From the NCBI GenBank assembly GCA_025769875.1, contig JAGFNK010000789.1, forward strand, positions 1 through 21,807: a stretch of 21,807 nt of DNA, read 5' to 3'. Numbering within the stretch: position 1 is the stretch's first letter; each line of letters starts with the position of its first letter. Below the pieces are notes generated by a model. The model was not told the DNA's origin, did not search any database, and worked only from the letters and a program-made list of their open reading frames with translations. Of the stretch, positions 1-8,053 are shown piece after piece. This DNA comes from Russula earlei (Eukaryota; Basidiomycota; Agaricomycetes; Russulales; Russulaceae). Made by a program: the position numbers and the translations under genes.

Positions 1-303
1 ATGAGGGCAGTCCAAGAGTTATGTAGAGACATAGATCCGATGCCAATGCAAGTAATCTTAAGTTGTTCCCACTTGAGTTTACAGGTGCCGAAACTTGGTG
101 TTATTGCTTATCTCTGCATATATGTCTTTCTGGAGATGGAGCTGGAAGATGCCTAACAGTATGTCTTCTTCAATGTCCCAAGTGCTATCTCCAGAGGGCT
201 TTGTATCGATAAGATGATGCTGGAAACCATTCATTCGGGTAATGGCCTTGAAGCAAAATGACCAAGTAGTCCAATTTGATGAATCTAAGATCTCCAGGGG
301 CAT
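1..303 (-). pseudogene. Copia gag N-terminus (Cop-A), broken and cut by window edge
   Basis: From an ATG at 303 the - strand reads LDSSNWTTWSFCFKA, the typical copia Gag opening (a GTNYxxW-like motif followed by a short helix, DUF4219/UBN2 family). It stops at 79-81. In another frame just beyond about 100 the text WEQLK...GSMSLHNSW continues the usual UBN2 pattern (the W-x-x-L-K segment), so one frameshift near 90-105 broke the gene. Gag would form the cytoplasmic virus-like particle. The start sits about 260 bp downstream of the Cop-A primer site, normal for this family. The rest lies outside the window. Assignment to copia gag is by motif only. Confidence 0.7.
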
Positions 304-562
304 TCATGAGGGGATAGTGAATATGGGTGCCATATGATGTAATAGGGTGAATTGCCAATCCGGACCAGTGGAGCAATTGTAGCCAGATTAATTAGAGATC
401 AAATCAGTATCTTTGAAGTGTGATGTAACTGCACACGCATCAATCCTTTGGTTCCAGGGACCAAGGGAGTAAGATGTTGTCTGATAACAGAGGTTTGTGG
501 GGAAGGGAGGTGTTATAGGAATAAACATGTGTGGTGATCTCTGTGGATTTTAGATATGGGCA
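304..562 (-). other. Cop-A untranslated leader
   Basis: Between the primer binding site and the gag start of Cop-A. It has no coding-like frame of its own. Its position matches the 5' leader that normally holds packaging signals, but I see no specific motif. Confidence 0.5.
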
Positions 563-574
563 GGGCCCATAACC
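563..574 (-). other. Primer binding site, iMet anticodon type (Cop-A)
   Basis: On the - strand this reads GGTTATGGGCCC directly after the LTR. The same 12 bases follow the Cop-B LTR at 3260. It is complementary to the anticodon stem-loop of initiator tRNA-Met (GGGCCCATAACC). This is the known primer arrangement of Drosophila copia, where an internal fragment of the tRNA is used rather than its 3' end. Confidence 0.8.
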
Positions 575-650
575 TGTGGAAGATAGATGCAGTATGTGTG
601 ATTAGATAGCAGCAGATGATAAGATCGCAGGCCAATCTATCAGACAATAG

Positions 651-673
651 TTCAGTTTGGTTGACACAAAACT
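651..673. other. Second, partial stem-loop in LTR-A
   Basis: This shares TCAGTTTGGTTGACACAAAA with the hairpin at 754-785, but the right stem is shortened (AGTTT/AAACT). TATCAGACAATAG also occurs twice nearby (638 and 690 regions), so part of the LTR is internally duplicated. Confidence 0.5.
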
Positions 674-753
674 CATATAAATAATGTACCTATCAGACAA
701 TAGCTACAACACGTCATCAGTACTGTGAGATAAGATATCATAGTGTAAATACT

Positions 754-785
754 CACTTCAGTTTGGTTGACACAAAACTGAAGTG
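754..785. other. Stem-loop in LTR-A
   Basis: CACTTCAGTTT (754-764) and AAACTGAAGTG (775-785) are perfect inverted repeats around a 10-nt loop. A shorter relative is at 651-673. The equivalent in the other LTR-A copy is at 13155-13182, with the stem kept and the loop changed. It could be an RNA hairpin in the transcript or a protein site. Confidence 0.6.
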
Positions 786-1042
786 ATCTATGTACTTTGT
801 GGTATTCTTAAGTACCTGAGACTGCCACTGGATGCAGTACAGTTAACTACCATCATGGATCACTAAGTAAGTCTGAGGATCAGTTGTAAGTAGCTACCAA
901 TTGTCCTAAATCACTCTATCAGTGTAACTAATGCATGCTGCAGCATATGAGCTGAGCCGGTGATGCCTGGTCCAGGTGATCCAACGCGTCAATGAGTTGT
1001 GATCATATCACAACACACCTGAGACTCTGGGCAGTGCAGATC

Positions 1043-1942
1043 TCAACAAGACACACACATTCCAAGGATGTGCAGCCAAGGGAGGTCAGGATGATTCCTG
1101 CACCTTGCCTCTTTGGGCATCAGGTTGTCCAAGGCACAAGTGGACAGTTTTGCATCTGTACATGTTGCCCAGACCCTATCAAGAGGTGTCTGGGTCATGC
1201 ATTCTATGACTTTGGTGAGTTGTGGCATATCTGGAGTGGTAAACTGGTGTTTAATTTCCTCTTCTGCTAGGGATGTTTGCACTGCCTGCCCAGTGTGTTC
1301 ACCCCCTCCATCTAATCAGAGGGTCTTCAAGTGTTGGCCAGTCATAGGCTCAATGCATGCAGTGTATGGTTGAGGGTGCTGGGGCACTTTTGACTTGCGC
1401 TTCAGCCTGCTGGCATGTTCCCACAGTTCCATTTTTGCCCAGTCAGACAGCTGGGGTGTTCTAGTGGGTGGTTTCCCACATGTGTCTGAGAGGTCCCAGT
1501 CTAACACAGTGTCAGCATGTGTTTCCAGTGTCTTCAGGGTCTTGCTCTGAGTTTGCATCCCTATGAAGGAGGGTTCCAGTGTCTCAGAGGTAGGTGGTTT
1601 GCTGACTGTTTCTATGCCTTTGACCATTTCTTTTTGTAGCATTTGTGTTGCATAGTCAGAAGCTGAGTGTCCAACACATTGGTGCCAAGTGTCAAGGGAG
1701 GCCTTGGAGGCCATTGTGCGCATGGTGAGGGTGGCTTCAAATTTGTGGCCACCTTCCATGAGGAATGGGTCCAGTGTCACTGTGCATGCTGACTTGGGTT
1801 TGGCTGTTTGGATGGCCATGATATATAGGTTGTTGTGTAGTGTTCCCTCACATATCAGTTCATCAAGAGTCCAGACTTCTGTCTTAGAAGTGAAATCAGA
1901 GCATTGCAAGATCTTATAACTCACCTCCCCATGAGTTCCTCA
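1043..1942 (-). pseudogene. Decayed copia pre-integrase and integrase (Cop-X)
   Basis: A single - strand frame runs from about 1942 to a stop at 1043-1045. The part NNLYIMAIQTAKP then DTWHQCVGHSASDY matches the GAG-pre-integrase zinc region (H-x-x-x-x-GH in the family). GQHLKTL, a stop, then LDGGGEHTG matches the integrase motif normally read as ...LKTLRSDGGGEYT, with the second catalytic aspartate. EEEIKHQFTTPDMPQ and RVWATCTDAKL follow the order around the catalytic glutamate, but the QNGVAER segment is replaced by unrelated residues, so the glutamate is not recognisable. In-frame TGA codons at 1316-1318 and 1940-1942 fall where arginine (CGA) is expected. There are many missense changes, so it is an old relic. 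It lacks protease, RT and flanking LTRs of its own. Confidence 0.75.
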
Positions 1943-2106
1943 TGCCAGATGCACATGAGAGTGGCAATCAATACTATTACAGTAATTGTGTTTCCTGTAT
2001 TTCTAGTACAGTGGTGCGAGGTATTGTGCTGCAAGGAAATGATAAGCCATCATGCATTGGAATTGGTTGTTCTGACCAACTAACCTACACTTTGTGGAAT
2101 TGCCAA
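1943..2106. other. Unassigned stretch, probably more of the Cop-X relic
   Basis: It lies upstream (on the - strand) of the pre-integrase relic, where the copia protease end would be. I see short coding-like pieces in different frames but no motif I can defend. Confidence 0.3.
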
Positions 2107-2111
2107 AAGTG

Positions 2112-2312
2112 TGTTGTGCAGCATAGAGCGCAGCTAACAGGCCAAGCAACCCACCTTAGAGGTTGTGCTAATGCTCAAGTGATATTGGGGTGTAGAGCAA
2201 TGTGTATACTCATCTACATGTATGATATTTATACCTCTATGACCCAGGGCTGTTCCTAAGTCCAAAAGAGGTGACTACAGGTGTCCACTATATCGTGCAC
2301 TAAGTGACGCGT
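2112..2312 (-). repeat. Inverted LTR-B copy, distal part
   Basis: On the - strand this matches the Cop-B LTR: shared pieces are GATATAGTGGACACCTGTAGT, AAGTGATATTGGGGTGTAGAG (as complement), CTGTTAGCTGC and GCACAACA at the end (2112). The LTR continues across the sLTR-C insertion at 2813-2878. Unlike the Cop-B LTR it is not followed by the iMet primer site, so it is either a solo LTR or the remnant of a deleted element. No convincing target duplication was found. Confidence 0.7.
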
Positions 2313-2812
2313 TGTAAGGTGAGCCATATCGCTGGCCTCGGAACCACATGCAGACCACGCGCGATGCGTGACACTCGGCCTCCTCCCACACCTTGCCTCC
2401 TTCCTCGCATCGCATCGCCCAGTCCTCGCCACCAACCACGTGCACACACCACGCCTCGGCACACGCGACACGTTCGCATCTCAGGCCTTTCACCATGGCC
2501 TCGACCGTCTCGACCAGTCTTGATTCTCTTTCATGCCTATCTCCCTTTCATGCCTTTCATCCTTAGTACTTCTCTCCTGCATATAAAACACCTAGCTACT
2601 CTGTAGTAGAAAAAGAGGAAGAATACAGTCTTCTTGAGTTCCCCTTACCTTCAGTCAGAAACAACTGCGTGTGAGCGATCTTACTCTCCTCTCCTCTCCT
2701 TCTCTTCTCCCTTCCTCCTCCTTACATTCCTCTTGCTCTTGGGTCAAGACAACCGTCTTTGGATCGCCGTCCAGCCCCACGAACTCTGCGCGCCCTGGTT
2801 TGGCTCGCTTCA
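2313..2812 (+). repeat. sLTR-C, 500-bp probable solo LTR
   Basis: It starts TGTAAGGTGAGCC and ends GGCTCGCTTCA. It is flanked by GCGT on both sides (2309-2312 and 2813-2816). Comparison with the uninterrupted LTR-B at 3050-3070 shows it sits exactly where the LTR-B sequence is interrupted, so it is an insertion. A TATAAAA box at 2582-2588 and a pyrimidine-rich stretch downstream (2680-2740) fit an LTR promoter read on +. The ends also form an imperfect inverted repeat (TG-AAG-GAGCC), so a small DNA transposon is the alternative. There is no coding capacity. Confidence 0.6.
2582..2588 (+). promoter_or_regulatory. TATA box of sLTR-C
   Basis: TATAAAA about 270 bp into the LTR, followed by a CT-rich stretch typical of a fungal transcribed leader. 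Promoter use is inferred only. Confidence 0.5.
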
Positions 2813-2878
2813 GCGTGATGTGGAAACGTTCTAGATGCAGCATAAGGCTGCATCTTGTGATAGATAGCGTAGTATGTT
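2813..2878 (-). repeat. Inverted LTR-B copy, promoter-end part
   Basis: This is the inverted repeat of 2997-3060, with about three G/A differences, two of them CpG against CpA. It begins with the GCGT duplication copy of sLTR-C. An internal 8-bp hairpin GATGCAGC/GCTGCATC lies at about 2834-2854. Together with 2112-2312 it makes a full-length inverted LTR-B. Confidence 0.65.
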
Positions 2879-2996
2879 GAACCGGAACCCAAATGGATCA
2901 AAGAAGGTAAAGACCTTCATACAAGGTTCAAGATCCGCTCATAGATGTTATGTGTTAGACAGAACTTTAGTATATGTGCTTATGGCAATAGGGTTA
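2879..2996. other. Spacer between head-to-head LTR-B copies
   Basis: 118 bp separating the two inverted LTRs. There is a short hairpin AAGGT/ACCTT near 2909-2922. No gene or repeat was recognised. Confidence 0.4.
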
Positions 2997-3259
2997 TGCA
3001 TACTATGCTATCTATCACAAGATGTAGCCTTATGCTGCATCTAGAATGTTTCCACATCACGTGTCACTGAATGCGCGATATAGTGGACACCTGTAGTCAC
3101 CTCTTTTGGACTTAGGAACTGCCCTGGGTCATAGAGGTATAAATACCATACTTGTAGATGAGTATACACATCGCTCTACACCCCAATATCACTTGAGCAT
3201 TAGCACAACCTCTAAGGTGGGTTGCTTGGCCTGTTAGCTGCACTCTATGCTGTGCAACA
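2997..3259 (+). repeat. 5' LTR of Cop-B (LTR-B)
   Basis: It starts TGCATACTATGC and ends GTGCAACA directly before the primer site at 3260. The start is placed where identity to the inverted copy begins, so it is accurate to a few bases. TATAAATA at about 3137-3147 is a reasonable TATA box. The 3' LTR is not in the window because Gyp-2 interrupts the element. Confidence 0.7.
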
Positions 3260-3271
3260 GGTTATGGGCCC
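3260..3271 (+). other. Primer binding site, iMet anticodon type (Cop-B)
   Basis: GGTTATGGGCCC starts on the first base after the LTR. It is identical to the Cop-A site and complementary to the initiator tRNA-Met anticodon arm, as in Drosophila copia. Confidence 0.85.
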
Positions 3272-3427
3272 TTCAAGCCATGCGCCTTCATCAGCTGCAA
3301 TGATGGCAAAGCATCCCTGTAGCCTGCATGCTGCGGCGAGCTAGTCTACCCTATGGGGAGACTATGTCAGCTTGTTTGAATACAATACTCTTACTGACGG
3401 CCTCTAAGCCCCTTTCTAACAGCTATT

Positions 3428-4343
3428 ATGTCGTCATCTCAACCCTCTGCCCCTGTTGTCCCCATCCTTGATGGCACAAACTATGGTATTTGGTCAAAGG
3501 CTATGAAAGCCTACCTCATGTCCATTGGACTGTGGGGTTATTGCAATGGCACATTTGAATTGCCAGTCCTTCCTGGACTTCCTCAGGTGCCTCTTGCTGA
3601 AGAGATTGCTGCCCAGGCTGCCGCTGTCATAGCCCTGAGAGAATGGAACAAAGGAAATGATATGGCAGTCAGCCATATGGTCCTTAGATCTAGTATCGCG
3701 ATCCAGCAGGATCTCACAACCCTGGATAGCGCTGAAACTATCTGGAATTGCCTTGAAACCCTTTATGGCATGGCAACTACAGTTAGCATCTATAAGGACT
3801 TTAAAGAAGCCATCTCCATTTGCATTAACCCGGGCCAACACCCTGGCCCACAATTGGATTGGATACACGCTGCGTTCCAGCATCTCACCACCTCCTCCCT
3901 TCCCATCCCTGACACCCTGCAGGCACTCATCATGCTTGCTGCAATTCCCCAGAAATGGGAAATGCTTGTCCACATTGTTACTCAGAACTATGAACTGGCC
4001 GACCTTAACGCTAAGGACGTCCGAGAGGCTATCATCTCTCAATATCAAACTGAGATCAATTGCGGAACAAGTAAGAAGCACAGCACGCAGAAGCTCTCAG
4101 CTGTCAAGCACAAGCACGGTGACCCCTCCTTCTCCAATCAGCAGCAGGGCAATAAGCCCAAGCATGATGAAGATAAGGACAAGCGCCAGCACGGTAAGTG
4201 TGGCGGCAAAGGAAAAGGGAAAGGCAAGGAGAAGGCTGATCACAGCCATGGTCCCGGACACTCACACATTGCGGACATTGCCACACTCCCACTCCCGACC
4301 ATTACCACTATTGCCCATCTGGGTCCTTTGGGGATCCAACAAC
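3428..4343 (+). pseudogene. Copia gag, first segment (Cop-B)
   Basis: The ATG at 3428 opens MSSSQPSAPVVPILDGTNYG, the standard copia Gag N-terminus (DGTNYGIWSKAMKAYL, residues about 15-30). The UBN2 domain follows: AETIWNCLETLYG (residues 101-113) and FQHLTTSSLPIPDTLQALIML. Then come a basic Lys/Gly-rich linker with GKGKGKGKEKAD and a His-rich piece HSHGPGHSHIADIA. No CCHC knuckle is seen in this segment. The frame is open for 305 codons until Gyp-1 interrupts it at 4344. The open frame that continues to 4462 reads into the Gyp-1 LTR and is not biological. The frame resumes at 12759. Gag would assemble the particle. Confidence 0.85.
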
Positions 4344-4960
4344 TGTTACGGCGTCGTGGCCATAAGAGCGTTAGCTCAAGATTCAGTGGGGGTCAAGTCC
4401 CTGTGACTTGGTTCAAGGGGGTTCAGTGGGGCCGGCTCAAGGAGACTGGATCAAAGGTTTAGTGTCTCAAGGCTGAGTCAGACAATGACTCAGTCCGCAG
4501 ACAGAGTCAATCTTCTGGTTTCACAGAAGAGGAGGACAATGAGAGAGAGGCAGAGGAGGAAGAGGAACACAAGGATTCCTTGAGGTGTGCTCAGGTCAAG
4601 CAGAGTGTAGGCCAGCACAAGCAAGTTGTGATTGGAGAGTATACAGGACAAGGGATGCGACAGGAGATGGGACAAAGCTAAGCTTGGGGTATTCCCCAGC
4701 TTCTACAGGCGCTTAAATACTGTATCAAGCGAGGCTGTACAGTACCATATGCGGAACAATAGATAGTTACCAAACCAATAGCAATAGGAGCTTGAACAAT
4801 AAGTGAAACACAGAAGGGTGAGACAATAAGAACCATCACCATCAAGGGATGAAATGGTAACCAGGGGGTGAGAGTGAGGTAAAGAAAAATAGGTGAAACA
4901 CAAAAGGATAAACAATAAGGAGTACCTTGGTGACAACCGAAAGAAGGGTAGATTACAGCA
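4344..4960 (-). repeat. 3' LTR of Gyp-1
   Basis: On the element strand it starts TGCTGTAATCTACCC (4960) and ends CGCCGTAACA (4344). 617 bp, the same length as the 5' LTR. It contains the same TATTTAA box and AAGCTTAGCTT start region. It is preceded by a G-run polypurine tract. Confidence 0.9.
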
Positions 4961-4965
4961 TCATG

Positions 4966-4973
4966 CCCCCCTC
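4966..4973 (-). other. Polypurine tract of Gyp-1
   Basis: GAGGGGGG on the element strand, separated from the 3' LTR by five bases (CATGA). This is the expected plus-strand primer position for an LTR element. Confidence 0.65.
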
Positions 4974-5089
4974 ATGCTTAGTTCTCCGAACTAATTGGTC
5001 TCAGGGCCCGACTCATGGAGTTCATCGCCTTCGACCTCTGGCCATGCGCTTTGGGGTCCTGCTGCCCTGGGGCAGAAGCCTCTGTAGCT

Positions 5090-6239
5090 TCAATGAGTCC
5101 TTCTGAGGATACAGTCCATTTGACCACTACAATTGGTGTGAGGTTTGTTACAGTCCTTGTTCCAGTGCCCTCTGGTGTTACAGTGTTTGCAAACGTGTTG
5201 CCGCTTTTGAAGTTGATGACGTTGTGCTTTAGTCATACGTGCCGGGGTGAGAGGAGTGTTGGGGGTGCTAGCGTCATCAGAGAACATTTGAGGGAAGTGG
5301 GAAGGCGATCCCATGGGGGCATCATTCTGGGACTGGTCAACAACGCGAGGGAGGTACTCAAGGGGAGGAGTCAGGGAGAGAGGAGGGCGAGCAAGTGCTG
5401 GAGAAGTGGGTTGTTCTTTTGACTCTTCAATTCTGTCATAGCTCCCTGCTAATGAGTAATATGGTCTGGTGTCATGGGTGAGACCTCCATCAGTCATCAA
5501 GTTATCGAGTTGATGACGGACTCAAACAGAAGTGTTGTTGGCCCAAAGGTGGCTTTGGATGATGGCAGTTTCTTTGGTGTGGGATTGGATCTCGTGGAGT
5601 TGGTCAACGAGTTGTCCTTGGAGGATGCTTAGGGCCCCTTGGATAGAGGTGCGCTTGCCCTCCAAAACTTTTAGTTTGAACGAACTGATGTGAAGACGGT
5701 AGACGTTGGCAAGAGCACCAGGGTCATGGAGGTTTTCAAGGGCCTGGGCAGTGTCAAAATGGAAAGGGTGGTCCTCAATTAAGAGGCGGAGGTCAGAGGC
5801 AGTGACAGAGGGGATGAGGGGCAGAGACAACAGGTCGGGCAATGAGCTTTTCTCCATAAGTGGGTTCTCCTCGACCCATAGTTCCTAGAAGCATGGGTTC
5901 GTCGTTATATAAAGCGACACGTAAGTATGGTAGTAGGCGTTTTCGCCCGTTAAAGTTAATGTAAAAGGGGGGAACATGTGTGTAAGGTTCATAGACAAAC
6001 CAGGGGGGACCAGGGTGAGTGGGGTCTGCTTTGGTTGGGGTTGGTGAGGGTGTCCCTTCTCAAATGGCGAGTGGGTTGAGAGTGGTGGCAAGGTCTTGGA
6101 CCTTGGTTTCATCTGGGACAATGAAGGTTCGTTGGTCAATGATGTGTTGGATCACTTCGGGTGACAGGGGTTCCTGTTTGATGGTGGGGGAGGGAGTAAG
6201 AGTAGGTAGAGGGGATGAAGAGGGAACGGGAGAAGACAT
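5090..6239 (-). pseudogene. Gyp-1 ORF3: extra zinc-knuckle protein after pol
   Basis: This is a separate reading frame between the end of pol and the 3' LTR. It opens at an ATG (6239) with MSSPVPSSSPLPTLTPSP, a Ser/Pro-rich start. It continues through TFIVPDETKVQDLATTLNPLA, PPWFVYEPYTHVPPFYINF and MLLGTMGRGEPTYGEKL. It needs one frame change near 5815-5860, then reads a helical, probably coiled-coil stretch (about 5725-5535, e.g. VLEGKRTSIQGALSILQGQL). It ends in a CCHC knuckle C-x2-C-x4-H-x4-C (5150-5191, CKHCNTRGHWNKDC) and a stop at 5090. In-frame TGA codons at 6060-6062 and 5522-5524 fit CGA to TGA decay. Length is about 380 codons. The function is unknown. The knuckle suggests nucleic-acid binding, and a nucleocapsid-like or accessory role is inferred. 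Typical fungal chromoviruses end after the chromodomain. Confidence 0.65.
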
Positions 6240-6549
6240 GGGAGTGTTGTGAGTAGAGGTGGAATGTTCGTGATGCCAGGCTGACCACTCTGAAGGAGTG
6301 GGGGGTATTTATGGAGGCTGACCATATAACGTGATTCCATACCAAATCTGTAAGTACTGCTCTTCGTATGGATAAATGAAACTCTGAGAAATGGGGGTCC
6401 ATCATGAGAAGCTGAAAGCCACAGAAATCGCCAGGGGAAAGAATTCCAGAAAAAAGTTGTTCCCTGGCGGCTATGTTAAAGATGGTGTGTCCGCGGTCGG
6501 GGATAGTGGGATTGTTCACTGAATAGGAAGGGGGGTTACGAGAGTTAAT
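6240..6549 (-). other. Gyp-1 intergenic stretch between pol and ORF3
   Basis: Between the pol stop (6550) and the ORF3 ATG (6239). An open frame here (AAREQLFSGILSPGDFCG) has no recognised motif. I cannot tell whether it is leader for ORF3 or lost coding sequence. Confidence 0.35.
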
Positions 6550-7035
6550 TCAGGGGAGTAAAGTGCGTTGTTGTATTGTAAGGTTCTGAAACTGATCCTC
6601 TAGGTCATCTAGACCTTCGTCTGGGTGACATGATTCTGTGGGGTCAAAGTTAGAGGAAGACATGGTATGGAGTTTAGTGGGTTGTCCTAGGTGGAACATA
6701 GTGATGGTGTCCTGAGCATTTTTAAGGTTAGAGAGGGGTTCCCACATGTCTTCCATGGGGGGATATCCTTTCCATCGGACCCTGTACTGGAGTTGGTTTC
6801 TATGGGTTTGCTGAGTGGTGATCTTCTTGACTTCGTATTCTCCCAACAGGAGGTCAGGTGGTGATTCAGGGAAGTTTGGTCCATGTTCGGCTGTCTCTGT
6901 GACTGGAGATAGGAGGGAGGCATGAAACACGTTATGGATCTTCCATTGAGGGGGAAGTTGTAGTTGGTAGGCGATGTGGGAGATTCTTTTGGTGATGGTA
7001 AAAGGTCCAAACCGTTTGGGGCAGAACTTATGAAA
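6550..7035 (-). pseudogene. Gyp-1 pol C-terminus: integrase tail and chromodomain
   Basis: After the 31-bp duplication the frame reads CPKRFGPFTITKRISHIAYQ, LPPQWKIHNVFHASLLSPV, the usual C-terminal integrase segment of chromoviruses. A chromodomain then follows at about 6840-6691: EYEVKKI, LQYRVRWKGYP, MWEPLSNL. The aromatic residues Y (EYEV), W (VRWKGY) and W (MWEP) that form the methyl-lysine cage in this family are present. The domain is thought to steer integration to heterochromatin. The stop is at 6550-6552. The frame differs from upstream pol by exactly the shift that a 31-bp insertion would cause. Confidence 0.85.
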
Positions 7036-7092
7036 CTGATGGGGAGTTTTTAGGTTAATGCTGATGCTGATGGGGAGTTTTTAGGTTAATGC
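7036..7092. repeat. 31-bp tandem duplication in Gyp-1 pol
   Basis: 26 identical bases at 7036-7061 and 7067-7092 (CTGATGGGGAGTTTTTAGGT...), a period of 31. Because 31 is not a multiple of three it ends the integrase frame at 7055 and moves the chromodomain into another frame. Confidence 0.9.
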
Positions 7093-8053
7093 CTTCTAGC
7101 CAAACCTTTTGTCCTTCTTCGAAACCCTTGAACTTGGTTTCCTTGATCCAGTTGTTTTGTGTTCTTATTGTTTCTTGTGCCAACTCCCTCATATCATTTA
7201 GTGCTTGGAGTCGTTCTTGGATTCCAGGGAACTTGGACTTGAGTCGGGTGCCAAGTCCTTGAGGGTTAAAGCCGATGAGGAGTTCATATGGGGTTCTTTT
7301 GGTGGTAGTAGACTTGTGGGCGTTGAAATGATATTGGGCTATGGGGAGCCAGTGCACCCATTCTTCTTGTTTCTCTCCTGTGTAGATGCGCAGGTACATT
7401 TCCAGGGTCTGATTGGTCCTTTCTGACTGTCCATCAGTTTGGGGATGATATGCCATGCTTAGGTTTTGGTTGATTCCAAGGATTCGGGAGACTTCTTGAA
7501 ACAGGTTGGAGGTGAAGCGAGAGTCGCGGTCGGAGATGATTTTGGAGGGAACTCCGGTCCATGGGAAGGCCTACCATAAGAATAGTTTCGCCATCTGTAG
7601 GGCTCCCATATCTTTACAGCAAGGTACAAATATGGCCACTTTAGTGGAGTCATGGTCAGTAATGGTCATGATGGCGTTGTTCCCTTCTGATGGTGGGAGG
7701 TCGATGATCCAGTCAATGGCTACGGTCTGGAAGGGTTTCTGAAACTCTGGGGAAATGGGATAAATTGGGGGGCGAGTTGGGTGTGTAGAGGATTTGTTGG
7801 CCTGACAGGTGGCACAACCCTGAATGTAGTCCCGGATAAAATAGGCCATCTTTGGCCACCAGAAGGATTCCTGAATTGAATACAGGGTTCGGGCATTTCC
7901 TGTATGTCCTCCAAGGATACTATCGTGGTAAGTGTGTAAAATCTTTCATAAGAGGGGCTCTTGATATGGTACCACCAGTTTCCCATCTTTGAATAGTGCG
8001 CCTTCTTCCTCCTGAAGGCCATGTTTGACCTTCCACATGAGGAGATCTGATCT
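7055..8053 (-). pseudogene. Gyp-1 integrase
   Basis: Same frame as the RT. The HHCC zinc-binding part reads HTYHDSILGGH...CATCQANK (about 7936-7790). The catalytic core has D in VAIDWIID (about 7714), D in IISDRDSRF, and E in GQSERTNQTLE (about 7423), preceded by MAYHPQTDG. Core spacing looks normal for Ty3/gypsy. In-frame stops are TGA at 7946-7948 (family has arginine: LLRKI-like), TGA at 8054-8056 at the boundary with RNase H, and TAG at 7571-7573. The frame ends early at 7055 because of the tandem duplication. It would insert the cDNA into the nuclear genome. Confidence 0.85.

Larger units (their letters stand above)
575..1010 (-). repeat. 5' LTR of Cop-A (LTR-A family)
   Basis: On the - strand the LTR starts TGATATGATCACA at 1010 and ends CCACA at 575, immediately before the primer site. 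A second copy of the family is at 12902-13359 (+ strand), starting TGATGTAATCACA. Blocks such as GGCTCAGCTCA, GGTAGCTACT and the paired AGTTT...AAACT hairpins align between them. Length is about 436 bp against 458 bp in the other copy. The partner 3' LTR is outside the window, so the target duplication cannot be tested. Confidence 0.75.

Noticed and set aside
1942..2496. Open frames on both strands around 1942-2500
   Set aside because: They run through the inverted LTR-B and sLTR-C, have no domain and overlap each other.
2684..2740. CT-rich tract as a microsatellite of interest
   Set aside because: It fits the pyrimidine-rich leader after the TATA box of sLTR-C.
3428..4462. A 344-residue open frame as one intact gene
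   Set aside because: The last 40 residues are translated from the Gyp-1 LTR; the real Cop-B gag segment ends at 4343.
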